DNA of 64,000 bases from positions 22,452,203 to 22,516,202 of the forward strand of contig NC_083341.1 in the NCBI RefSeq assembly GCF_019175385.1, given 5' to 3'. Under the pieces are notes generated by a model. It did no database searches. It was not told the origin of the DNA and saw only the letters and a list, made by a program, of their open reading frames with translations. The stretch comes from Lycium barbarum. Its lineage: Eukaryota > Streptophyta > Magnoliopsida > Solanales > Solanaceae. Both the position numbers and the translations under genes were made by a program. Position 1 is the stretch's first letter, and the number at the start of each line of letters is the position of its first letter. Positions 11,399 to 29,790 of this stretch are shown here, in pieces.

Positions 11399-11834
11399 GT
11401 GGATTGCTCTTCTTTTGGGGTAGTCTTTAATTTTTGTCCCTGAAATTGGTGGTCTTTAAGTTTTGTCCTTAACCTAATATTCCGAGATCCTGGGTTCGAA
11501 CCCCAGCTCAGTAAAAAAAAAATCGCAAGGCAGAATTTTACCTTCAAAACTCGGCCTTAAGGCAGAATTTTGCCTTTATAACTCTGCCTTAATTATGCCC
11601 AAAACTCTACCTTAAGGTAGAGTTTGCTAAGGCATAGTTTGCAGGCAAACTCCGCCCGATGGGGCAGAGTTTGTAGTTAACCTCTGCCTAGCGATTTTGT
11701 TTTTTAATTTTCGCCTGAACAGGAATTCGAACCCGAAACTCTGAAATTTTTGGCGAAGGGAAATTTTTAAATACTTTCATTTGATGGGCAAAAATTAACC
11801 ATCCCAAAATAAGGGTATTACTGCGAATTGCCCA
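11399..11834. mobile_element. Probable MITE with long imperfect inverted ends
   Basis: The left end ('ggattgctcttcttttggg...ctttaatttttgtcc') and the right end read in reverse ('gggcaattcgcagtaatacc...ggttaatttttgccc') are imperfect inverted repeats of about 45 bp. The middle has 'aaggcagaattttgcctt'-type palindromes and two tRNA B-box-like words ('gggttcgaacccc' near 11491, 'gaattcgaaccc' near 11722). The array resumes on both sides: 'caatctactatccttagat' at 11832 repeats the sequence at 11131. I could not fix a target duplication. Confidence 0.55.
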
Positions 11835-12199
11835 ATCTACTATCCTTAGATTTGGAAATTAATAATCAAAGTTAGTTACCGACGGCCCACCCTAAATGTC
11901 CATCCTCCCTGGGTGGGCACAACCTTTTTACAACTTTACCCTAGATTTTATTCTCTTAATTTTTTACCATCGTAATTAATTCAGATTTTTCGTTGTGATT
12001 CTATCAACTAAAACAAATTATAGTTCTTACAAATTAAGTAATCATAGTTCAATTTGAGTTGGAGACATACCTTGCATTGCAAAACCCTAACTTGTAGAGA
12101 GAATCTTGTTCTTGAATCCTTCTTAGAAATCTAACAATTCACAAGTATGATCTTTTTAGAATTGATTTTTGGCGGTAACAATTTAACCTAGACGAGTTA

Positions 12200-12910
12200 C
12201 AAACTTACCTTTGGTAGTAGGAGAGACCTTGGGTGATTTAAGGTTGAGATAAAAGATTTATATTAAAAAACTGAAAGTAATTTCTCTCTTCCTGTCCTTT
12301 TTTATCAGTGTTCTAAAAGGGGTTTCCATAGCGAGTCCCGAGGCGCACTAAAAATGTATGAGGCGTATTGGAGGGCCATAAGGTGTTCGCGTAGGTGTAA
12401 GTCCCAACGCTCTCGGCATTCATTTGACGCGCCAGGGAACTTTTTGAAATTGGAGAAAAAATTGCTTATTTAATGTTTCAATCCTCAAAATTTAATTCAC
12501 ATCCAATTCTCAAAAAAAAAAAAAAAAAAACTCAAAAGTTAAAGGATTCTTCTAATTGTTTATCCTAATTTCATGATTCTTTCATTGTGTCATTTAATGA
12601 GTAACTAATACTCGTAGGTACTTTATCTGCAAAGTGCAAACTAAAAGAACAAGAGCTTGGGCCTCCAATATTTGCTCTGCTTTCGCGCAGCAACTTCCTT
12701 CTTTGTGCTTTATTTTCATCAAGTTTTTTTCTCTGCCTCTTTAATTTATTTTTTTCAAGTTAGTTTTTTATTTAAGAAATTGTTTCGGTATTAATCTAGT
12801 TTAGATATTGTTTTGGTAGGAGAGACCTTGGACGGCTTGCGGTTAGAAAGAAAAGATGTTATAGTTAAAAAATAAACTAATTTCTCTCTTTCCATCCTTT
12901 TTTAATGTTT
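12200..12910 (+). repeat. Local direct duplication within array unit B
   Basis: The stretch from 'ggtagtaggagagaccttgg' to 'tctctcttcctgtccttttt' at 12209-12305 recurs at 12811-12903. Between the copies lies about 500 bp that begins 'cagtgttctaaaagg' (12306), resembling the left end of the hAT-type element at 54718, without a recognisable right end. It is probably a degraded element plus a local duplication of array sequence. Confidence 0.6.
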
Positions 12911-13306
12911 ATATATTTCAAGTAATTGTTTGCTCTAGCGGGCATACTCCACCAACTTTCGACCAAGCTGGATAATTTGTGGTGCTAGCTTTCGTGCCTC
13001 GCGCTCCCAGCACCTGCTTTGATGTCCTTCATAATTGGAGATAATTCTCTATCGGAATGTCCAATGACAAACGATTTAAAATGTCGGAAACTAGATTTTA
13101 AGGGCTACAACTTTCATTAAGGAGTTATGTTCAAATTCCTTATATATTGCGAGGTGTATATTTTTGAAGTTAGGACTTGTGCCGTTTGTTGGAACTTTAG
13201 TTTGTTGCGTTGTTCCAACTTGTTTTGGCCGTAAGGGATTCAAATCCTCTCCATTTCTCATCCTTCATTTTCCCAAGTTCTAGCTTAGATTAGGGACACA
13301 TGACAT

Positions 13307-14000
13307 ATGTTAGAACTAATGGCTAAGATTTAATTAACTAAAGCAAGATCCTTACCATGATTAGAATAATAAATATTTTCTTTATTTACTTTCAAAATTT
13401 TGACAATCCCACAATACTAGCTAAAACATTATCTCTTCCATTAATATATTCTCTTCCATTAATATATTAAAAGTCTTTTCTCGCTCTTTCCTACTTAAGA
13501 ACATCTGTTTTGTTGGTTAATGCACATAACTTTTATATTTTGTTGTTAATCTTTTACGTTCATTAATTAATTTAATTGGCCCATTAAACTTACTTATAAT
13601 ATATCTCTTTTTTTATTTTTATTTTTAACAATAATACCTCATGTTTGAATGGGAAGAGAAGAGCTCGTCGTCTTTATTCTAATTTTTCATTCATATGTTG
13701 AAAATTTTCTTTTGGGACACAACGTTAATTTAATTGGTGAGCGTTTAATTCTAATACTCCTTTTCTCATGTTTAAACGGGAATGAGGAGAAAAAAAAAGT
13801 GATATTGTAAAGAAGAGCGCGTAAGAAAGTACGTAAATATAATTCTTTTAATATATTAATGGAAGAGATAATGTTTTAGCTACAATTGTGGGATTGTTAA
13901 ATTTTTTAAAGTAAATAAAGAAAATATTTGTTATTCTAATAATGGTTAAGACCTCGCTTTAGTTAATTAAATTTTTGCCATTAATTCTAAGTTTCTAACA
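13307..14000. mobile_element. Foldback MITE with arms of about 190 bp
   Basis: The left arm (13308-13490, including 'tttaattaactaaagcaag', 'aataaatattttctttattt' and 'ttatctcttccattaatata') is the reverse complement of the right arm (about 13835-14000). Outer ends are 'tgttagaa' and 'tttctaaca'. The middle has a diverged palindromic region and no coding frame. The target duplication is not clear, so the superfamily is open. Unlike other copies of the array, unit B carries this insert before 'ccataaatcactt'. Confidence 0.7.
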
Positions 14001-14323
14001 ATCTATGCCACAAGCCTTCTCATAGACCATAAATCACTTCTATAATACTTTATTCTCCTAATTATAAAATCATGTTCAAGGACGTTTTAACCAATTTAGG
14101 CTAATATAAATGATAGTTTTACTAATATCATCTGGTAGAAAAACAACTAGCTTCGAGTAGTTTAGATTTGTACCTATAGCCTGTTTAATGGATTATATGT
14201 GTAATGTGATGAATAATTAATACTCCCAGTGTCCCATTTTAATTATACCAAATAAATATCACTTTAGGAATTAGACAAAAGTTGACAATTGTTTTCAGTC
14301 ATACTCTTACCATTAAAGAAGTA

Positions 14324-14578
14324 CTCCCTCCGTCTGTCATTTTCAGTCAAAATAGTTATCCCAAAAATAAGTATCACTTTAAAAAATTCAAGAGTAAAGT
14401 TGACAATTGTTTCCAACTATACCTTTTAACATTAAAGAAGTATGCTCAATATTTAAGAGGAAAAATCAGTATACCTTTATTAAGTAGGAATAACTTAGTT
14501 AAATATACCTTGTATTTATTACTTTTCTTAATGGACATGAAAAGAGCTAAAACGATAATTAAAATGAGACAGAGGGAA
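14324..14578. mobile_element. Stowaway MITE
   Basis: TA at 14322-14323 and 14579-14580; ends 'ctccctccgtctgtcattt' and, reversed, 'ttccctctgtctcatttta'. It sits in the array at the place equivalent to 5277 and 16686. The overlapping short frames on both strands are shadows of it. Confidence 0.85.
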
Positions 14579-15979
14579 TAGGTTTTTTTAATATTACTTA
14601 ATTCTCGAACAACATCTAATAAATAGGGATAACTTAATAAAATAAACCTTGTAATTTTTTTCCGAAAAGAAGTAAACCGACAATCAAAGCAGTACAAATT
14701 TTTGTTCATCCCGAGAATTAATATTAGCAAACGGCTAACGAATTAAGCAATCAAGAAAAAAGAAAGAAAAAAAGGCTAAGGATTCTATTAATATTATTAC
14801 ACACGGACCCAAGAACTCAACTGTTTACCACACCGGTTAATGACAAATTAATTAGTGATTATTAATATGAAAAACTTGTAGCAAGGGTCTTCACTAATGT
14901 GGTATCGTGGAAAGGGTGTGCTTGCTATAAGCCTTGATGATTCAAGGATGTTAGCTTATAAACACACTCCACTATGGGTGATGTTAGCAATAAGTGTAAG
15001 CAATCTACTAATCCTTTGATTTGGAAATTAATAATAATCAAGTTACCTGACGGCACACCCTAAACGTCCATCCTTCATGGGGTGGGCACAATTTGTTTCT
15101 ACAAATTTAACTTTCATACTTATTCTCAACTTAAGAAACCCTAGATTTTATTCTTTTAATTTTTAACCGTCGTAGTTAATCTAGATTTCTCATGGTGATT
15201 CTATCTAATGCGAAATATTGTTCTTCATAATTAAATAATTGTTGTTTTGGATCCAAAACCCTAACTTATAGAGAAAACCTTGTTCCTGAACGTTGTTGGA
15301 AATCTAACAATTCACAAGTATAATATTATCAGAATCGATGTTTGGGAGTAACAGTTCAACCCTAGATGAGTTGAGGTTGAGAAAAAAGATCTTATATTTA
15401 AAAAGTGAAACTAATTTCTCTCCTCACGTGCTCTTATATAGTTTAAGTAGTTTTTTGCGCTAGCCTGCCTAACTAGTTAATTTTTTGCCCTAACTTTTAT
15501 GCCTCGCGCACCCAGCTCATGCTTTGATGCCCTTCAGTAATTGTACATAATTCTCTATCGGAATGTCTAAGGACGAAAAATTTGAAATGTCAGAAAATAT
15601 GCTTCAAGGGGCTAAAACTTCCATTTAAGGAGGTATTTCCAAATCTTTATATATTCGGAGGTGTATATTTTTGAATTTAGGTCTTGTGTGGCTTGTTTGA
15701 AACTTTAGTTTGTAGCGTCGTTTCCAACTTGTCTTGGCTATAAGGCTTTCCGACCATAAATCACTTATATAACACTTTATTCTCCTAATACCACGTTCCA
15801 ATCATTCATATGCCCTCGTGCAAGTCCCTCACACCTCGAATTTATCTTTATTATTTGTTTTAAATCTGAATTAACTATGACAATATACGGAGCTATACAT
15901 GAACCAATGATTTTTTTTTCGCACGCGATGTCACTAATTGTAGCAATTTACAACTTTTTTATTATTAATATATTTTATA

Positions 15980-16465
15980 CGGAAAAAGGCCAAAATTACC
16001 CCTGAACTTTGAGAAATAATTCATCCATACCCTTCGTTACACTTTAGGGTCAATTATACCCTTACCGTTATACTATGGGGTCAATTATACCCTTAGGTCT
16101 AACAGCTGCCACGTGGTATCATCCCAGCCCTTCAAAATTATTTTCCCCTCAAATAATTTTTTACTCACTAAAATAACCCAACCCGACCCGATTTTTTTTT
16201 TCCAGCCAAGGGGTAATGGGTTGGGTCCGTATCAGTTTGGATGGAAAAAAAAATCGGATCGGGTTGGGTTATTTTAGTGGGTAAAAAATTATTTGAGGGG
16301 AAAATAATTTTGAAGGGCTGGGATGATGCCACGTGGCAGATGTTAGACATAAGGGTATAATTGACCCCATAGTATAACGGTAAGGGTATAATTGGCCCTA
16401 AAGCAAAACGAAGGGTATGGATGAACTATTTCCTAAAGTTCAGGGGTAATTTCGGCCCTTTTCCG
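15980..16465. mobile_element. Mutator-like foldback MITE (family 2)
   Basis: A perfect 9-bp target duplication, 'tattttata', at 15971-15979 and 16466-16474. The 486-bp element is almost wholly self-complementary: 'cggaaaaaggccaaaattac' at the left pairs with 'gtaatttcggcccttttccg' at the right, and the pairing continues to a centre near 16210. It carries two G-box words (cacgtgg near 16112 and 16329). The minus-strand frame at 16168-16350 is a by-product. Confidence 0.95.
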
Positions 16466-16685
16466 TATTTTATATTTAATAAAATTTTCCGATAAATCTG
16501 GCACCGCCTAACACTATATGTAGACGTTCCTAAGTAATATATATAAGACTGTTTAATGTAATTAACCCTAATTGTAATAAGTGATTTTGAAGTATAATTA
16601 TCTACCACCCAAAACAATTAAATTCTGTAGTTTATATTTGTACCTTCAGCTAATTTAATGGGTTAATTGTGATGGGTAATTAATA

Positions 16686-16939
16686 CTCCCTCCGTCCCAT
16701 TTTAAATGTTATTTTAGCTCAAAATTTCAAAATAATTGTCACTTTAGGAACTCCAGAGAAAATTACAATTATTTTTAATTTTGTCATTTACATTAAAGAA
16801 GTATGCACAATCTTTAAGTTGAAAAATCACTCTACCTTAATTATGTAGGGGTAACTTAGTAAAATACAACTTGTATTTATTATTTTTATTAGTTGATGTG
16901 AGAAAACCTAAAGCGATAATTAAAATGAGATGGAAGAAG
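16686..16939. mobile_element. Stowaway MITE
   Basis: TA at 16684-16685 and 16940-16941; ends 'ctccctccgtcccatttta' and, reversed, 'cttcttccatctcatttta'. Array unit C copy of the Stowaway also found in units A and B. Confidence 0.87.
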
Positions 16940-16983
16940 TATCTCTTTTTAATATTGTTCAATTCTAAAAAAAAAAAAGCATT

Positions 16984-17964
16984 TAGGGCATGTTTGGAAA
17001 GCCGCCCAGGTAATTAGAATTGGGTGTAATTACACAGTTGGCTTGCTTGTTTGACCAAGTAATTACTTGGCTAGGTGGAAATTGGGTGTAATTACACTCT
17101 CCAATTCCTTAGGTTCTTTTTTTATTTCTATTATTTTAGCTTCTTTTTAAAAAAAAAAAAAAAAAATTCTTTTTATATTATTTATCTTTCATTTCCTTTC
17201 TTCTCATTCCCAACCTTTACTTCTTATGATTCCATGTAATTGCGCATATTTTTTATTTATTTTTTATGTTATTTATTTAGCATAACTGTGTTATAATTCT
17301 AATTTGAAACTATACATCTTAGTATTAGAAAGAATGAGTCATTAACAAATTTGATATATAATGAGTGATGTTATTAAAGTAGAATTTCATTGTGAATAAG
17401 GTTATAGACTTATATTTTCTCTTTCTTTTGGAATTATATTCACTTAAGTTACATTGGAGTTGAAACTTACTTATGTAATGTTAGAATTTGACATAACAGT
17501 AATATGTTAAACTTTTATTTTTGGATTTTGAATTTAGATTACATTTTCGATTTTAATTTATTTGCTTTAGTACTATTGACTTGTTATTTCACATTGCATA
17601 TTGTTTATTTTTCATTTAGAGTTGATAGATTTTCTGTCAAACATTTGGATAATGTTATTGCATTATATTTATAATATTATATTTTTGTTGTTAAGCATCC
17701 AGTCCATGATGTTCTAACAAAAAGTCTGAAAAATATGATTATTAATTTAAAAAGTATATATCAATTATTTTTTACAATATTAATTACAAATATATGATTA
17801 TTAACTATGTAATTACACTTGTGCAACCAAACAACACGCTTGTAATTATACTATAATTATCTTATGACAAACAAACAGGTCGTTGTAATTACAATATTGC
17901 GTAATTACTACCCTATTAATTACACGAATTCCATTTACCAGGTGGCTTTCCAAACGGACCCCTA
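16984..17964. mobile_element. PIF/Harbinger-like MITE of about 980 bp
   Basis: The left end 'agggcatgtttggaaagcc' and the right end read in reverse, 'aggggtccgtttggaaagcc', form inverted termini extending about 35 bp. Inside are several 'gtgtaattaca' motifs in both orientations. Bases next to the ends (TTA and CTA) suggest a decayed TWA duplication. No transposase frame. Confidence 0.7.
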
Positions 17965-18216
17965 ATAAATATGAATAGCTTAATAAATTATACCTTGTAA
18001 GAGCATGAAAAAAGGTAAAGCAACGATTAAAATGAGAGGGAAAAGGTCATACATTCGAAGTACAAATTTTCTTCATCCCAAGTATTCCTATTAGCAAACG
18101 GTTAATGAAGCAATCAAGAAAAAGATGCCCAACTAAAATTTAAAACAAAAAAAAAAAAAAAAAAAGCTTAGTATCTATTACTATTATTACACACACAACC
18201 GAGAACTCAACTGATT

Positions 18217-18328
18217 AGGAATTTAGTAGCTCAATTTTGGTGAGGGTTCGAATCCCACATTGTAATCCCCTTCCCCTACCTCTATATAATAAAAACTATA
18301 ATAAAAACAAATTTTTTTAAAAAAAAAA
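18217..18328 (+). mobile_element. Short tRNA-derived SINE-like insertion
   Basis: Flanked by an 8-bp direct repeat, 'aactgatt', at 18209-18216 and 18329-18336, which splits the array motif 'ctgattttacggcgg'. The insert has a Pol III B-box-like word ('gggttcgaatccc', 18244) near its start and an A-rich tail. The A box is weak. It interrupts only unit D. Confidence 0.7.
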
Positions 18329-18461
18329 AACTGATTTTACGGCGGATGAAATTAAATACCACACCGGTTAATGACCAATTAATTGGCATATATTAATATG
18401 AAAGACTTCGACTAAGGGTCACCACTAATGTGGTACCGTGGAAAGGATGTGCTTGTCATAA

Positions 18462-18585
18462 GCTTGAATATATTAACCATTTCTTTCTTTTCCGAACGCC
18501 TGGAAGGGACAAAAGAAAGATCTTGTTGTTTCTTCAACAATTTCTGATCTCTAGTAGACCTCTCAGTAGGATTCGAACCCAGATG
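18462..18585 (-). pseudogene. ycf2: Nuclear plastid insert: ycf2 fragment
   Basis: On the minus strand one frame reads '[19 protein letters not shown]' and continues '[19 protein letters not shown]', which I recognise as an internal piece of plastid ycf2, a very large plastid protein linked to protein import. About 40 codons are intact. The adjoining stretch up to about 18690 is also foreign to the array but does not continue ycf2 in register, so the insert is rearranged. The plus-strand frame at 18430-18720 is antisense noise. The piece replaced part of array unit D. Confidence 0.88.
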
Positions 18586-18890
18586 ACTTCACGCAGTTCT
18601 TCTGAATTTCTAATAGTATTCAAGATCCTCTATTCCAATTGTTCTTTCGTCGATTGGGCCTCAAAACAAAATGCAAGAATGATTACTTACGAAACACACT
18701 CCATTATAGGTGCTTGTTAGCAATTTAATGCTGTGTAAGTAATCTACTAATCCATAGATTCGGAAATTAATAATCAAAGTTACCCGGCTGCACACCCTAA
18801 ATGTCCATCTTTCATGGGCGGGCACAACTTTTTTTAGAATTTTTTTGTATTAAATCCGAAGTTTCATATTTTTTTCAACTTAAAAGCCCT

Positions 18891-19640
18891 GTAAGTTCTT
18901 TTACTTGCTTGTCTACTTGTTTGGTAGGCAAACTCCATTAAGAAGTTAAGATTTAAGAGTTATTAACTGAATAAGTAATTACAAACATAGTATGCAGGCT
19001 CACTTATTTATTTAAATAATAATGATCTTTTAAATGATGATCACATCTCATTAAATATAACATTAATTAATTTATTAATAAGAAACAAGTGCTTAAGCAA
19101 TTTCTGGGGCGCCCCTTGCGAATTGATAAATATGTGAAACTTATACGCCTATCAATCAATTTTCGCAATTTAACTCTCAGAAAAAACTTTTCCGAAATAT
19201 TAGTAATATACAAATTACTAAAAGGTACAGTTGTCAGTTTATTTAGTCAGACAGATTGGTCCTCTCTCAAAGTACTGTTTAGCAGTCGAAAGCATAATTA
19301 AAGGGAATGCAACCACCAAGTGTTGATCTAAAACCTAAAATATCTAACTGCCTTTCTTATTCCCTATTGTTTAACTGCTTACCAAAAATATCAAAAAGAA
19401 AATGCTTAACAAGGAAAATCTTGGGACACAAGTCAATATACATTCATTATTCACTTGCTCCATGTAATCGAAAGTAAAAATTCTTAGTTATAATAGCAAT
19501 TTCCAGGTTGCTTATAGCTTTTTCTTTTTTTTTTTGGATGAAAAAGGTTGGTTGTAGCTCCATAACATCTTTAGCTTGGATAACCTTTTTAATACATCAT
19601 TACAACTGGAAATCGCCTAGTCTATAATCCTGATGAACAC
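18891..19640. other. Spacer between the array and the CKB 3' end
   Basis: After the last array match the sequence is AT-rich and I recognise nothing. The small frame at 19089-19301 has no family features and is probably chance. Confidence 0.5.
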
Positions 19641-19980
19641 CTTTCTGTTGGAAAATGGTAAAGTACTGAAGAGAGATGAAAGGATCATCGGAGGCCCACG
19701 AAAAGTGGTTGATGAGGAAATGTAAATCAGTTCTCAAACTGGTAAAGAAACAAGCTTACAAATGCTCTAGTAAATTCATGATGACATTTCAGGAACAAAT
19801 TTCACCTGACAGATTGGCCAAGCTGCATTTCATCAATGAAGAACAATGTTTCATAATTATCATGAACTCCTCTGCTTCACCTGTCTCTACCACGACGAAT
19901 TTGTACATCAAAGCCACCTGGCAAGAATCATTACTGGCAGAAAATTTGATCTGTTCACAACATCACAACGGACTTTACTG
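19640..19980 (-). other. Probable CKB 3' untranslated region
   Basis: Directly downstream of the CKB stop codon (19981-19983). The plus-strand frames at 19676-20023 and 19846-20124 are antisense to this UTR and the last exon. The poly(A) site cannot be placed from sequence alone. Confidence 0.5.
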
Positions 19981-27711
<7,731 letters not shown>

Positions 27712-27930
27712 TTCTAATTACAACTATAAGTAAATCAATGTTGCTACTAAATCTATTATGTGCTTATTGAAAGCTGAGAAACACTAGATTTAGAGAATGT
27801 GATTATGGTTAAGATGAAGATAATTAGGGTTTGGGATACATTAGAGAAAGGGAAAGCGTGTAGATCTTGGATACAAGAGTTCCTATTTTGGTTTTGTTTC
27901 TCCTCGTTGTTTTTTCCTTAGATTTTTTTT
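27712..27930 (-). promoter_or_regulatory. CKB 5' untranslated region and proximal promoter
   Basis: Upstream of the ATG the minus strand is C/T-rich with 'tttccctttctctaatg' and 'caaaccctaatt', typical of plant 5' leaders. I see no convincing TATA box at a fixed distance. A 1.7-kb MULE MITE begins 370 bases upstream of the ATG, so the native promoter is short or overlaps the element. Confidence 0.45.
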
Positions 27931-28083
27931 GTCTTGGGTTAATAATACAAAAAATACTACTCAATCTTTTTCAATTTATTATGTGAACTTTTCAAACTTT
28001 ATAATTTTGATCATAAAGTTTAACATAAATTTTTCAAGTTTGTAAAAATAAAATTAATATATTTAGAAATTACATAAAAAGTA

Positions 28084-29781
28084 GGGCAAAGGTGCAAATA
28101 TACCTCTCAACTTTGCGATTTAGAATAGATATATTCATCATTAAAAAAGAGATGTATATATCACTCTGGCGTTACAAAATGGTGCAAATATACCTCCGTT
28201 GTTACACAAATCTTGCAAATATACCTTTTCCGCTGACGAATATTTTTTTAAAAGAAAAACATTTACCTTATTTTTTAATAAAAAAATGTCACGTGACTTT
28301 AAAAAAGGTTTACCATTTTTTTCTTAGACATATTTTTCTAAAGCTACATGATAATATTTTCTAGCCTGTCTACCCGTTTTTTTAAGGGAAAACTACATAT
28401 ATATATATATATATACATGTTAAGGAGAAATTTTAACGAAACGTGACGATAGTTTTCCTTATTTACAAAACATAACGATATATTACGAAACATGACGGAT
28501 TTTCATATATTTTTCGTTTTTTTTTTCCAGATATATTTTTTTTAAAATTAAAAAAAATATATTCTTTTTTATATTCTTTTTTTTTAAATAATTTTATATT
28601 TTTTTTAAAAAAAAAAATTATTTTTTTGCTCAAAGGCTTAAAAAATTACCTCAAATTTTTGTGTATGAAAACTGTATGTATGAGCGAAATTTTTAACATA
28701 ATTTTCATACACAAAATTGTGAGCGAAAATTTTAAGCCTTGAATATTGTATGAAAGTTGTTACAATGTTGTTGTAGTTGTATTAATTTTCCAGAAACCTA
28801 ATATGAACATTATATACGAAAATGTGAATGAAATTCTAAGTCTTGAGCGAGATATACACATTTTATACCATTCTCATACATAAAATTTTGAGTGTAATGT
28901 TTAAGCCTTGATCGAGATATACACACTTCATACATAAAATTTGAGCAAACTTTTTAAGCCTTGAGTAAGATATACACATTTCATACACAAAAATTTAAGC
29001 GATTATTTTAAATCTTGAATGTTGTATCAAAGTTGTCTGCAATGTTATTGTAGTTGTATTAATTTTACAGAAATCTAAAATGAACTTTATACACAAAAAT
29101 GTGAGCGAAATTTTAAGACTTGACTGAGATACAAATTTCATATTGTTTTCATACACACAATTTTGAGCGGATTTTTAAAGCCTTGAATGAGATATACACA
29201 TTTCATACATTTTTCATACTGTTTTCATACACTAAATTTTGAGCGAACTTTTTAAGCCTTGAGCAAGATATACACATTTCATACATAAAATTTTGAGCGA
29301 AAAAAATATATAAGAAAAATAAAAGAATATTTAATTTTTTTTTTAAATAAAAAAATATTTTTTAAAGAAAATAATTTTTTTCTAAAAAAGAAAGCATGTT
29401 TTGTATAGGGTTTGTAATTTTATGTTTTGTAAATATAAAACTATCATCACGTTTCGTAAATATTTCTCCTTAAAATGTATATATACGTAGTTGTCCCTTT
29501 TTTAAAACCAACTAGACCCAACCCACCAGGAAAAAAAATTATCATGTGGCTGTAGAAAAATATGTCTACTTGAAAAAATGGGTAGACTTTTGTTTAAAGC
29601 CACATGACATTTTTTTTAATTAAAAAATAAGCTAAATGATTTTTACAAAAAAAAAACCGTTAGCAAAACGAATATATTTGCACCATTTTATAACGGTAGG
29701 GGTATATACACACCACTTTTTTAACGAGGGGTATATCTGCTCTAAATCGCAAAGTTGAGGGGTATATTTGCACCTTTTCCC
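28084..29781. mobile_element. Mutator-like MITE (family 3), host of a nested element
   Basis: A perfect 9-bp target duplication, 'taaaaagta', at 28075-28083 and 29782-29790. Ends 'gggcaaaggtgcaaatatac' and, reversed, 'gggaaaaggtgcaaatatac'; terminal pairing extends about 60 bp ('cgatttagaat...' against 'ctctaaatcgc'). It lies just upstream of CKB. Frames inside (28092-28364 +, 29632-29889 -) are shadows of the inverted ends. Confidence 0.93.
28386..29497. mobile_element. Mutator-like foldback MITE (family 1, copy 2), nested
   Basis: Same family as 5325-6510: ends 'gggaaaactacatatata' and, reversed, 'gggacaactacgtatata', subterminal 'aggagaaatttttacgaaac'-type words, and many copies of 'tcaaggcttaaa'/'tatgaaatgtgtat' motifs. 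Flanks show an 8-bp 'ttttttaa' repeat (28378-28385 and 29498-29505); a 9-bp reading differs at one base. It is inserted in the family 3 MITE, so it is the younger of the two. Confidence 0.85.
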
Positions 29782-29790
29782 TAAAAAGTA

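Larger units (their letters stand above)
3375..18890 (+). repeat. Tandem array of about 3.5 copies of an unidentified unit, interrupted by transposons
   Basis: Recurring landmarks in the same order: 'agcaaacggttaatgaagca' near 3387, 6938 and 18096 (a diverged copy near 14727); 'ctgattttacggcgg' or its remnant near 3508, 7058 and 18331; 'accactaatgtggta' near 3597, 11013, 14894 and 18421; 'cacaccctaaatgtccatcc' near 3767, 11183, 15053 and 18791; 'aattctctaycggaatgtc' near 4938, 13046 and 15549; and 'tttagatttgtacc' near 5102, 14162 and 16632. Copies: A 3375-6930, B 6931-14720, C 14721-18088, D 18089-18890 (partial). Length differences come from insertions. No conserved open frame runs through the unit, and I do not recognise it. 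Confidence 0.85.

Noticed and set aside
11485..11510. tRNA-like B box 'gggttcgaacccc' (also 18244)
   Set aside because: No cloverleaf, A box or acceptor stem can be built around either; they belong to repeats or SINE-like inserts.
18430..18720. Plus-strand 96-aa frame
   Set aside because: It is antisense to the plastid ycf2 fragment and has no family features of its own.
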